Of a stretch of DNA of 64,000 nucleotides, positions 43,228 to 51,062 are shown piece after piece. The notes under the pieces were generated by a model. The model made no database searches and was not told the origin of the DNA. It worked only from the letters and a program-made list of their open reading frames with translations. Source of the stretch: Candidatus Didemnitutus sp. (lineage in GTDB: Bacteria > Verrucomicrobiota > Verrucomicrobiia > Opitutales > Opitutaceae); NCBI GenBank assembly GCA_019634575.1, contig JAHCAY010000001.1:1736001-1800000 (forward strand), read 5' to 3'. The position numbers and the translations under genes were made by a program. Within the stretch, counting starts at the first letter, position 1, and each line of letters begins with the position of its first letter.

Positions 43228-44160
43228 ATGCCCAACCCGATCACAGCGCACACGTCCGTCGTCACCTCCCAGCTCGCGCTCCTGCGCCAACTGGAGTGGA
43301 AGGTGCGCCACGCGGTCGAGAACGTGCTCAGCGGCGAATATCGCTCGGCCTTTCGCGGGCGCGGCATGGAGTTCGACCAAGTCGTCAAATACACCTTCGG
43401 CGACGACATCCGCGACATCGACTGGAACGTCACCGCACGACTCGGGGAGCCCTACCGGAAAAAATTCATCGAGGAACGCGAAGTCACGTTGCTGCTCGTC
43501 CTCGAGGACAGCGTCAGCCTGCAATTCGGCTCCGGCGAAAAATCCAAGCGCGAGGCCCTGCTCGAACTCGCCGGCCTCGTCATGTTGCTCGGCGCCGTCA
43601 ACCGCGACCGCGTCGGCTTTCTCCACGCCTCGCCCGAAGGCTACACGCTCAAGGAACCCGTCCGTGGCCGCGGCCAGATTCTCCACCTCGCCGCGCAACT
43701 GCTCGGCCGCGACGCGCCCTCGCTCGAGAACGCCGCGCCGGCCGCCGCGCATCCGCACGACTTCATCCCCTGGCGCCTGCTGGCCCACGCCGCCCCGCGC
43801 CACTCGATCCTGATCTGGCTCGGCGATTTCGCCCCGCGCGCGCACCCCGAGGGTTGGAGCGTGCTCTCGCGCCGTTACCAGACGATGGGCTTCCGCGTCG
43901 ACGATCCGTGGGACCGCGAACTGCCGCACGGCCGCGTGCTCACCGCCTACGACCCGACGACCGGCCGCTTGGTGAACCTCAACGGCGGCTCCTCCGCGCA
44001 GCGTGCCGCGCATCAGCTCTGGGTCGACCAACGCGAGCAAGCCTTCCGCGACCTCTTCCCCAATCCGCTCAGTCGCCTCGTCGTCGGCACGGCCGAAGAC
44101 CGCCTCGACGCGCTCGTCCGCTTCTTCCACGCCCGCATGGCCGCGGGCAACCGGCGATGA
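43228..44160 (+). CDS. DUF58 domain protein of Bat operon
   Basis: Protein of 310 residues with the vWA-like DUF58 fold. The family start block is GEYRSAFRGRGMEFDQV, then GDDIRDIDWNVTARLGEPYRKKF, and the vWA-like core LLLVLEDSVSLQFGS where MIDAS-type residues are only partly kept. It is the usual partner after MoxR in aerotolerance (Bat) operons. ATG 43228 lies eight bases after the right arm of the CTTTCTC palindrome. Confidence 0.93.
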   Translation: MPNPITAHTSVVTSQLALLRQLEWKVRHAVENVLSGEYRSAFRGRGMEFDQVVKYTFGDDIRDIDWNVTARLGEPYRKKFIEEREVTLLLVLEDSVSLQFGSGEKSKREALLELAGLVMLLGAVNRDRVGFLHASPEGYTLKEPVRGRGQILHLAAQLLGRDAPSLENAAPAAAHPHDFIPWRLLAHAAPRHSILIWLGDFAPRAHPEGWSVLSRRYQTMGFRVDDPWDRELPHGRVLTAYDPTTGRLVNLNGGSSAQRAAHQLWVDQREQAFRDLFPNPLSRLVVGTAEDRLDALVRFFHARMAAGNRR

Positions 44161-44189
44161 ACCACCCAGCGCACCATTCCGCGTGCCCG

Positions 44190-44214
44190 GTAGCCCGGCC
44201 TCTCCGAGGACGGG
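44190..44214 (+). repeat. Single GTAG REP before batA
   Basis: GTAG then CCCGGCCTC, short loop, GAGGACGGG: an imperfect palindrome in the 106-base gap before batA. Confidence 0.45.
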
Positions 44215-44266
44215 TTTCTCCGCGCCTGGAGGTCGCAGGCCGCCTCGCCGCAATGATGTTCGTCCC

Positions 44267-45307
44267 ATGACCACGCTGACGAACTACACCTTCGCCGACC
44301 CGTGGTGGCTCGCCGCGCTGCTCGTGCTACCGCTGCTGATCTGGGTCCGCGGCCGCCGCGGCGCACCGGTCCTCGTCGTGCCCTTCGCCGGCGCGTGGCA
44401 CCGTCCGACCTTCATCCCGACCTCGCGCTGGCCCGCGGCCTTCGCGCTGACCGGACTCGTGTTACTCATCGTCGCCCTCGCCCGCCCGCAAATCGTCGAG
44501 GACAAGCGCGAGGTGAAACAGCAAGGCTACGACCTCATGCTCGCGATCGACCTCTCCGGCTCGATGCTCGCCGAGGACTACGAACGCGCGGGCGACCGCA
44601 TCAACCGCCTCCAGGCGATCAAGCCCGTCATCCAAGCCTTCATCACGCAGCGCACCAGCGACCGCATCGGCCTCGTCGTCTTCTCCGGCCGCGCCTACAC
44701 GCTCGCGCCGCTCACCTTCGACCACGACTGGCTCGCCCGCCAGATCGAGCGCCTGAAAATCGGCCTGATCGAAGACGGCACCGCCATCGGCGACGGTCTC
44801 GGCATCGCGCTCACCCGCCTCGAACAAGCCGGCCGCGAAGAAGGCAACAAACGCAAAGGCGCGTTCGTCGTTCTCCTCACCGACGGCGCCAACAACCGCG
44901 GCCTGCTCACGCCCGAGCAGGCGACCGAGATCGCCAAATCCCGCAGCGTGCCCATCTACGCCGTCGGCGCCGGTCGCGACGGCCTCGTGCCGATGCCCGT
45001 CTTCGACGACAACGGCAACAAGATCGGCTACCGCCGCGCCATCTCCGACCTCGACGAAGGCCAACTCCGCGCCATGGCCGATGCCACCGGCGGCAAGTTC
45101 TTCCGCGCCGCCGATTCCGACACGATCGAGAAGGCGTTCGCCGCCATCGACCGCGCGCAGAAGATCGAATTTCAGGCCAAATCCTACCTGATCACGACGG
45201 AGCTGTTCGCGTGGGTCGCCGGACCCGGTGCCGTGCTGCTCTTCCTCGGTGCCCTGATCGCGCTCCCGCCGCAGCTGCCACGTCGGAAGAAGGAGGCCGC
45301 CGCATGA
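44267..45307 (+). CDS. batA: BatA, membrane-anchored vWA protein
   Basis: 346 residues. An N-terminal helix (PWWLAALLVLPLLIWVRG) and a second one (FALTGLVLLIVALARPQIV) anchor the protein, followed by a periplasm- or cytoplasm-facing vWA domain with the MIDAS motif AIDLSGSM, a conserved Thr and LLTDGANNRG, and a final C-terminal helix before RRKKEAAA. Bat proteins contribute to stress tolerance in Bacteroides and Leptospira; mechanism unsettled. Its stop overlaps the batB start (ATGA). Confidence 0.93.
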   Translation: MTTLTNYTFADPWWLAALLVLPLLIWVRGRRGAPVLVVPFAGAWHRPTFIPTSRWPAAFALTGLVLLIVALARPQIVEDKREVKQQGYDLMLAIDLSGSMLAEDYERAGDRINRLQAIKPVIQAFITQRTSDRIGLVVFSGRAYTLAPLTFDHDWLARQIERLKIGLIEDGTAIGDGLGIALTRLEQAGREEGNKRKGAFVVLLTDGANNRGLLTPEQATEIAKSRSVPIYAVGAGRDGLVPMPVFDDNGNKIGYRRAISDLDEGQLRAMADATGGKFFRAADSDTIEKAFAAIDRAQKIEFQAKSYLITTELFAWVAGPGAVLLFLGALIALPPQLPRRKKEAAA

Positions 45308-47148
45308 GCTTCCACTCGCCTCATCTTCTCTGGCTGCTCGTGCCGCTCGTGCTGCTCTTCTCCTGGGAGCTCGCCCGCCGCGCCACCAACGCCGCCGCCG
45401 ATCTCCCGAAAGTCGCGCGCGCGTGGGCCGGCGCGTTCGACGTCGCGCTCGGCACGCGGCACACCACCGCCGAAACGCGCCCGCGCCTCTGGCTGTGGTT
45501 CGGCCTCGCGCTCTGCATCATCGCGCTCGCCCGCCCGCAATGGGGCGTGATCGAGGAGAAGGTCTTCGACCAGTCGCGCGAAGTGCTCATCGCCGTCGAC
45601 CTTTCGCGCTCGATGCTCGCGCAGGACGTGAAGCCCTCGCGCCTCGACCGCTCGAAGCTCCTCATCACCTCGCTCCTCGACGGCCTGAAAGGCGAGCGCG
45701 TCGGCCTCGTGCTGTTCGCCGGCACCGCGTTTCTCCAAAGCCCGCTCAGCGCGGACTATGAGATTTTGCGCGAGTTCCTGCCGGCGCTGAAACCCGACTT
45801 CCTCCCCGAAGGCGGCTCGAACTACAAAGCCATGCTCGAAACCTCGATGCAGGCCTTCGGCACGTCCACGGCGGACCGTTACCTGATCATCCTCTCCGAC
45901 GGCGAGAGCACCGAGGACGGCTGGAAGGAACTCGGCGAGCAACTCAAGACGAAGGGCATTCGCGTGATCAGCCTCGGTGTCGGCACCACGCAAGGCTCGT
46001 TCATTCCCGACGGCAGCGGCGGCTTCGTGAAGGACGACCGCGGCGCCGTCGTCCTCTCGCGCCTCAACAGCTCCACCTTGCAAGACCTCGCGCAGACCAC
46101 CGGTGGCGCCTACACCGACGCGAGTGCATGGATCGACATGCCCTCGCTGCTCAAGAAGACCGTCGAGGCCGGCAAGAAAGGCGAATTCTCCGAGAAGAAC
46201 ACCGCCCGCAAGATCGAGCGCTTCCAATGGTTCCTCGCGCCCGGCCTGTTGCTGCTCTTCATTAGTTTCTGGGCCGAGTTCCCCGTCCGCCCGCGCGAGC
46301 GTGCCCTGCCGCTGGGTGGCAAAGCGCGGAATACGGAACATGGAACGCGGAACGTCCAACGCACCGCTGCCCGCGTTGCGACCTTGGCCGCTATCATCTG
46401 GCTCTCAGCTCTCAGCTCTCAACTCTCAGCCCTCGCCGCCGAAGGCGGCGAGACGGACACTCTCTCGAAGCCTCTCACCACCACCGTCGCCCGGCTCGTC
46501 GACAAAAGCGCGCTCGCCGCGAAGGACTGCGCCGACCTCGCCCAAACCACCCTCACCTACGGCGAGCGCATGAAGTCCGGCCAGCAACGCCCGCCCGAAG
46601 GCGTGGTCAAGGACGCGCTCACCGCCGTCGATCTCGGCGAGAAGGCCGACCCCAAGGCCGCCGACTGGCCGCGCCTGCGCAAGGAACTTGAGCAACTCCT
46701 CGAAAAGCCACCCGAGGACAAGAAGCAGGACCAAAAACAAGACCAGCAGCAGAAGCAGGATCAGAAAAACCAGCAGCAAAATCAGCAGAACGAGGACCAA
46801 CAAAAACAGGACCAGCAGCAACAACAGCAGCAGGACCAACAGAATTCCGACCAGCAAAAACAACAGGAGCAGCAGAAGCAGCAACAGGACGCCTTTGGCG
46901 ACATGAAGGACCAGAAAGAACCGCCGAAGACCGACGACGAGAAACAACCACCGCAACAGCCCCCGCAGCCGCAAACCCAGAAAGTCGGCGGCCAGAAGGA
47001 AAAGAAAATGGAAGTCCCGCTCGACCCCGACCTCGCCATGCCGCTCCAGAAGCTCGAACAGGTCCGCAATCAGGATTCCCCCGCCAAGCTCCAACAACTC
47101 ATGCAAGGCCAGCCGCAGAAGGCCCCCAAGAAAGGCAAGGACTGGTGA
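45304..47148 (+). CDS. batB: BatB-BatC fusion: vWA protein with Gln-rich C-terminal domain
   Basis: 614 residues. Residues 1 to about 335 are BatB: two N-terminal helices, a vWA domain with AVDLSRSM and ILSDGES, and the C-terminal helix FLAPGLLLLFISFW. The protein then continues through a linker coded by two four-unit heptamer tracts (46328-46355, GGAAYRY units; 46404-46431, CTCARCY units). The second encodes LSALSSQLSALAA, which looks like a signal-peptide core with an AxA site. Beyond it lies a BatC-like part: helical, then a long Gln/Lys/Asp low-complexity stretch (about 475-565) and a short conserved end. BatB and BatC are usually separate genes, so the repeats may mark the fusion point. 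Cleavage at AxA would separate them again. Confidence 0.88.
   Translation: MSFHSPHLLWLLVPLVLLFSWELARRATNAAADLPKVARAWAGAFDVALGTRHTTAETRPRLWLWFGLALCIIALARPQWGVIEEKVFDQSREVLIAVDLSRSMLAQDVKPSRLDRSKLLITSLLDGLKGERVGLVLFAGTAFLQSPLSADYEILREFLPALKPDFLPEGGSNYKAMLETSMQAFGTSTADRYLIILSDGESTEDGWKELGEQLKTKGIRVISLGVGTTQGSFIPDGSGGFVKDDRGAVVLSRLNSSTLQDLAQTTGGAYTDASAWIDMPSLLKKTVEAGKKGEFSEKNTARKIERFQWFLAPGLLLLFISFWAEFPVRPRERALPLGGKARNTEHGTRNVQRTAARVATLAAIIWLSALSSQLSALAAEGGETDTLSKPLTTTVARLVDKSALAAKDCADLAQTTLTYGERMKSGQQRPPEGVVKDALTAVDLGEKADPKAADWPRLRKELEQLLEKPPEDKKQDQKQDQQQKQDQKNQQQNQQNEDQQKQDQQQQQQQDQQNSDQQKQQEQQKQQQDAFGDMKDQKEPPKTDDEKQPPQQPPQPQTQKVGGQKEKKMEVPLDPDLAMPLQKLEQVRNQDSPAKLQQLMQGQPQKAPKKGKDW
46328..46355 (+). 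repeat. Four-unit heptamer tract (GGAAYRY) inside batB/C
   Basis: GGAATAC, GGAACAT, GGAACGC and GGAACGT in register; translated as part of the linker after the BatB C-terminal helix. Confidence 0.75.
46404..46431 (+). repeat. Four-unit heptamer tract (CTCAGCT) inside batB/C
   Basis: CTCAGCT twice, CTCAACT, CTCAGCC in register; translated as the hydrophobic segment SALSSQLSA before an AxA-like site. Confidence 0.75.
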
Positions 47149-49781
47149 TGCCCATGCGTTCGAATCGAAATTTCACTCTCGTCGCAGCTGTAGGGGCGCA
47201 GTCTTGCTGCGCCCTCTCCGGTGGATCATCCCGCGGGCGCAGCAAGACTGCGCCTCTGCTCTTCTTCGCCTCGCTCCTCCTCGCCCTCATCGCCGGCACG
47301 ACCCTCCGCGCGCAGACCGTGCGCTGGGAGCCCGGCGCCGGCCAGCTCGGCTACAACCAGGTCAGCGAACTCTCGCTCGTGTTCGAGGAATGCGAACCCG
47401 ACGGTGCGCCGCCCGTGCCCCAAGTCGACGGCCTGACCTTCGGCCGCCCCTCCCAGAGCAGTGAGACGCAGATGATCAACTTCAAGGTCTCGCGCCGCTT
47501 CACGCTTACCTACCCTGTCCGCCCCTCGAAGCGCTCCACGATCACGATTCCCGCGTTCACCATCCAGACGGACAAGGGCGCACTGCGCGTCGCCACCGCC
47601 ACTTACTCCGTCGGCGACGCCACCGTCGGCAACAGCGGCCTTTCCGTCGCCGACATCTCCACCGCCAAGCTCAACGTCCCGAAAAACACCTTCTGGGCCG
47701 GCGAGGTCTTCCCGATCGCCTACGAACTCAGCGTCATCAAACGCTACTTCCACTCGCCCGCCTCCAACATCGACTGGCAACCCACGCCGCTCGTCGTCGA
47801 AGACTGGTCCAAACCCGAGCCGAGCGAGACGATGCTCCGCGGCGAACGCCGTTTCCTCGTCACCCAAACCACCCGCGCCTACGCGAAGCAGCCCGGCTCC
47901 TTCACGATCAAGCCCGCCCAACAGCTCGTTAACCTCAACGTCGGCCCCGTCGGCTTCGGCCTCTTCGCCCAGCAATCCGTCGAACAACGCGTCCTCGCCA
48001 CCGACCCGCTCGAGCTGACGATCAAGCCGCTCCCCGCCGGCCCGGGCGATTTCTCCGGCGCCGTCGGCACCTTCGCCCTCGTCTCCAAAGTCGTGCCCAC
48101 CGCGCCCGCCGTCGGCGAGCCCGTCACCTGGACGCTCGAACTCACCGGCATCGGCAACTGGCCCGACATCCCCGGCCTGCCGCAGCGCGAAGTCTCCAGC
48201 GACTTCTCCGTCGTGCAACCGAAGTCCAAGCGCACGATGAAGGACAACGCGCTCTTCGAAGGCTCACTCAGCGAAGACGTCGTCCTCGTCCCCAACAAAC
48301 CCGGCTCCTACAAACTCGGCTCCGTCAAATTCACCTACTTCGACACTGCGACGAGTTCCTACAAGACGATCACCACCGAGCCCGTCACGATCACCGTCGG
48401 CCCCGCCGCCGCCTCCCCCGTCACGCCGCCAGCGAACGGCCCCGTGCAATTCTCGCTCAACGCGCCCGCCAACACCACCGCCCCGACGCTGAAGCTCCCC
48501 GATCCCGTCGCGCCGACCCCGCCCGAAAATCTCCCACGCGACCCGCTCCTCGAATCGCGCCACGGCTTCGCGCCGATGCGCACCGACCGCCTCGTCGCCC
48601 TCGGTCTCCTGTCCTCCGTCATCTGCCCGCTGCTCCTCTGGCTCGCCCTCGCCGCCCAGCGTTCCCGCGTGCTCGATCCGCAGCGTCGCCGCCGCGACGC
48701 CCGCGCCGCCCTCGCCGGCGTGCTCGAGCGCATGCGCACCGTCGGCCCCGACAGCGCCGCGCGCAACGCCCAGCTCCGCCTCTGGCAACTCCACACCGCC
48801 GCGCTCTGGGAAATCCCGCACGCTGCTCCCGGCGCCCCGCTCATCCAGGAAACAATCGCCGCCCGCGCCAAAGACGCCGCCGGCGCTTGGAGCGCGCTCT
48901 GGAACGAAGCCGACCGCGCGCAACACAGCCGCGACGGCGCGCTGCCGCAGGATTGGCCGCTCCGCGCCGAAGGCGCGCTCCAGGCCGTGCGCGTCCCCAG
49001 CTGGCCCTTGCTCTCGCTCTTCGCGCCGCGTCACCTGCTGCCGTTCCTCTTCGCGCTCGCCGTCGCGTTCGCCCCCGCGGTTGCGCGCGCCGACGCGCCC
49101 GCCGACTACAAGGCTGGTCGCTTCGCCGCCGCCGAATCGACGTGGCGCAAAGCTGTCACCACTTCACCGACCGACTGGACTCTCCGCCACAACCTCGGCC
49201 TCGCCCTCGCGCAACAAGACCGCTGGGCCGAAGCGACTGCGCACTGGACCGCCGCGTTTCTCCTCGCCCCCTCGGACGAAAATACCCGCTCCGACCTCGC
49301 ACTCGGCCTGCAGCGCTCCGGCATGGCACCACCCGAACTCGTGGAGTTCTCCCGCGGCGAAGGCCGCTACGCGCTCGCCCGCGCCGCCTCGCCGGGCACA
49401 TGGCAGCTCGCCAGCATTACCGCGGCGCTGCTCATCGCCGCCGCGCTCTGCCTGCTCCTGCTGAAAGGTTATCACCGCGTCGGCGACTGGGCCCGGCCCA
49501 CGGCGCTCATCGTCGTGCTCCTCGCCATCCTGCTAGCCGCCGCTGCCACGTTCAGCTTGCGCACCTACGGCCAGCTCGCCCATCGCGATGCCGTCCTCGT
49601 CTGGCGTCCATCGACGCTCCGCTCGCTGCCAACCGAAGCCGACACGCAAAAAACCACCGCACTCTCCGCCGGCTCGATCGCGATCGTCGACAAAACCTTC
49701 CTCGGCTGGAGCCGCCTGAACTTCGCCGGCGGCCAGACCGGCTGGGCCCGCACCGAAGACCTCGTCGCGCTCTACAGGTAG
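47148..49781 (+). CDS. batD: BatD-BatE fusion: BatD domain, TPR and SH3-like domain
   Basis: 877 residues. After a signal peptide (LLFFASLLLALIAGTTLRA) comes the BatD region of beta-sandwich repeats to about residue 450, a membrane segment (about 480-502), and a cytoplasmic or periplasmic helical part. A second hydrophobic segment ends VARA, followed by TPR-like helices (ADYKAGRFAAAESTWRKA, LRHNLGLALAQQDRW), two more helices and an SH3-like end (GWSRLNFAGGQTGWAR). The latter parts match BatE, so two genes are fused. The start overlaps the upstream stop. A translated REPIN (47190-47259) lies in the signal n-region, a heptamer tract (48599-48626) encodes part of the first membrane segment, and the TAG stop belongs to a GTAG repeat. 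Confidence 0.88.
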   Translation: MPMRSNRNFTLVAAVGAQSCCALSGGSSRGRSKTAPLLFFASLLLALIAGTTLRAQTVRWEPGAGQLGYNQVSELSLVFEECEPDGAPPVPQVDGLTFGRPSQSSETQMINFKVSRRFTLTYPVRPSKRSTITIPAFTIQTDKGALRVATATYSVGDATVGNSGLSVADISTAKLNVPKNTFWAGEVFPIAYELSVIKRYFHSPASNIDWQPTPLVVEDWSKPEPSETMLRGERRFLVTQTTRAYAKQPGSFTIKPAQQLVNLNVGPVGFGLFAQQSVEQRVLATDPLELTIKPLPAGPGDFSGAVGTFALVSKVVPTAPAVGEPVTWTLELTGIGNWPDIPGLPQREVSSDFSVVQPKSKRTMKDNALFEGSLSEDVVLVPNKPGSYKLGSVKFTYFDTATSSYKTITTEPVTITVGPAAASPVTPPANGPVQFSLNAPANTTAPTLKLPDPVAPTPPENLPRDPLLESRHGFAPMRTDRLVALGLLSSVICPLLLWLALAAQRSRVLDPQRRRRDARAALAGVLERMRTVGPDSAARNAQLRLWQLHTAALWEIPHAAPGAPLIQETIAARAKDAAGAWSALWNEADRAQHSRDGALPQDWPLRAEGALQAVRVPSWPLLSLFAPRHLLPFLFALAVAFAPAVARADAPADYKAGRFAAAESTWRKAVTTSPTDWTLRHNLGLALAQQDRWAEATAHWTAAFLLAPSDENTRSDLALGLQRSGMAPPELVEFSRGEGRYALARAASPGTWQLASITAALLIAAALCLLLLKGYHRVGDWARPTALIVVLLAILLAAAATFSLRTYGQLAHRDAVLVWRPSTLRSLPTEADTQKTTALSAGSIAIVDKTFLGWSRLNFAGGQTGWARTEDLVALYR
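47190..47259. repeat. REPIN, GTAGGGGCGCAG type, copy 2 (within batD)
   Basis: Inverted arms 47190-47213 and 47236-47259, matching at about 22 of 24 positions. The left arm is identical to that at 4238-4261 and is read in the same frame (VGAQSCCA) in both places. No ATG, GTG or TTG follows it before the signal core, so it is probably translated. Confidence 0.8.
48599..48626 (+). repeat. Four-unit heptamer tract (CCTCYGT) inside batD
   Basis: CCTCGGT, CTCCTGT, CCTCCGT and CATCTGC in register, translated as LGLLSSVIC in a membrane helix. It closely resembles part of the tract in the second OppA leader. Confidence 0.6.
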
Positions 49782-49803
49782 GGGTCGCTGCCCTCAACGG
49801 CCC
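49778..49803 (+). repeat. GTAG repeat carrying the batD stop codon
   Basis: GTAGGGGTCGCTGCCCTCAA followed by CGGCCC, a degraded relative of the element at 16177-16202. TAG 49779-49781 ends batD. Confidence 0.5.
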
Positions 49804-49829
49804 TTCACCGTGGGCTCAGGGCCGCACGC

Positions 49830-50369
49830 TTACCGCGTCTTCCGCACCATTCGCGCGATCGACTCCTCGGGATTGAGCCGCACGGCCTCGGCCAACGATA
49901 CCCAGGCGACGTCGTGCGACTCGTCGCTGACCACCACCGGCTCACTCGCATCCGCCTCGATCAGGAAGCGCACGTCAAAGTGCCAGTGCTCCGGCTCCGT
50001 CTTGCGCGCCGGGATGCGGTGGCGGTCCACGTCGAAGATCTCCGCCGACACTGCGCGCACTCGCGTGAGACCCGACTCCTCGCTCACTTCGCGGAGCGCC
50101 GCCGTGAGCAAGTCCGCCTCACCGTCCGCGTGCCCGCCGAGCTGCACCCACAGATTGAGTTTCCGGTGATGTGTCAGCAATACGCGCGAGCGCGCCGCAT
50201 CCACGACCCACGCCGACGCCGTGAGATGCCCCGCGAGGCACGAGCGCCGCAAGCAATCCGGATGCGCCGCGATAAACGGAAAATACTCCGCCAGCATCGC
50301 CGCCTCATGTCCGGCCTCGACGCGCGCCTCATGTCGGCGCAACAGCGCCACGGTGTCGTCGAGCGTCAT
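49830..50369 (-). CDS. Nudix hydrolase
   Basis: 179 residues. The Nudix box region is GGHADGEADLLTAALREVSEESGL in outline: the REVSEESGL half is perfect and the GGH-DGE half fits a subgroup with GGHxDGD. A hydrophobic strand VLLTHHRKLNLWVQLGG precedes it. Such enzymes cleave nucleoside diphosphate derivatives; the substrate is unknown. It begins four bases after the end of the LOG-family gene, so the two are co-transcribed. Confidence 0.88.
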   Translation of the reverse strand: MTLDDTVALLRRHEARVEAGHEAAMLAEYFPFIAAHPDCLRRSCLAGHLTASAWVVDAARSRVLLTHHRKLNLWVQLGGHADGEADLLTAALREVSEESGLTRVRAVSAEIFDVDRHRIPARKTEPEHWHFDVRFLIEADASEPVVVSDESHDVAWVSLAEAVRLNPEESIARMVRKTR

Positions 50370-50373
50370 GGGG

Positions 50374-50952
50374 TCAGCGAGTCTGATACCACTTCGCGTC
50401 GCCGGGCTGGTGTTTCCAACCCTCGATCAGCGGAAAAATCCCCTCGATCGTCGTGGCCACGGAAAATTTCCCGCGAATCGTCTCGCGCATGAAATTCTCG
50501 CCCACGATCCGGTCGAACATCCGCAGCAAGTCGTCGTAGTAACCGTCCTGGTTGAAGAGCACGACCGGCTTTTGCAGCACCTCGAGGTGCGCGAGCGTCA
50601 GGATTTCCAACAGCTCCTCCAGCGTGCCCCAGCCACCCGGCAGCGCGAGAAACGCATCGGCGCGCGTCTCCATGAGCATCTTTCGCTCGCGCATCGTAAT
50701 CACGGAAATCAGCTCGTCCGCCTCGGTAAACTCGAGCTCCCGCGCCTTCATGAATTCCGGGATCACACCGATTACGCGACCGCCCGCGCTCTTCGTGCCG
50801 CGCGCCACCGCACCCATCAGTCCGGTCTTGCCGCCACCGTAGACGAGCGCCCAGCCGCGCCGCGCGATCTCGCGACCGACTTGCTCGGCCGCCGCCGCAT
50901 ACTTCGCCTCGAGTCGATCGCTCGACGAACAGTAGACGCACAGGGACTTCAT
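50374..50952 (-). CDS. LOG family protein (TIGR00730, Rossmann nucleotide phosphoribohydrolase type)
   Basis: 192 residues from ATG 50952. SLCVYCSSSD at the start, VYGGGKTGLMGAVA, and the diagnostic PGGWGTLEELLEI (PGGxGTxxE) are all present, along with TRADAFLALPGG. Members release free base from nucleoside 5'-monophosphates (cytokinin-activating LOG in plants). The gene starts just beside an ATTCGTG palindrome that separates it from the divergent gluQRS gene. Confidence 0.92.
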   Translation of the reverse strand: MKSLCVYCSSSDRLEAKYAAAAEQVGREIARRGWALVYGGGKTGLMGAVARGTKSAGGRVIGVIPEFMKARELEFTEADELISVITMRERKMLMETRADAFLALPGGWGTLEELLEILTLAHLEVLQKPVVLFNQDGYYDDLLRMFDRIVGENFMRETIRGKFSVATTIEGIFPLIEGWKHQPGDAKWYQTR

Positions 50953-50956
50953 GGGA

Positions 50957-51062
50957 GGAACCACGAATGAACACGAATGAACACGAATTCAATCCAAGCC
51001 TCCGCAAAACGCGGCTGTGATTTGTCCGGCATTCGTGTCTATTGGTGTCCATTCGTGGTTAA
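50957..51062. repeat. ATTCGTG-core palindrome, copy 2
   Basis: Left arm GGAACCACGAATGAACACG and onwards (50957-50989); right arm with ATTCGTG at 51031 and 51051 (51031-51062). About 40 bases lie between. The right arm contains GTG 51055, the proposed gluQRS start. Related to the copy at 17965-18034. Confidence 0.75.
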
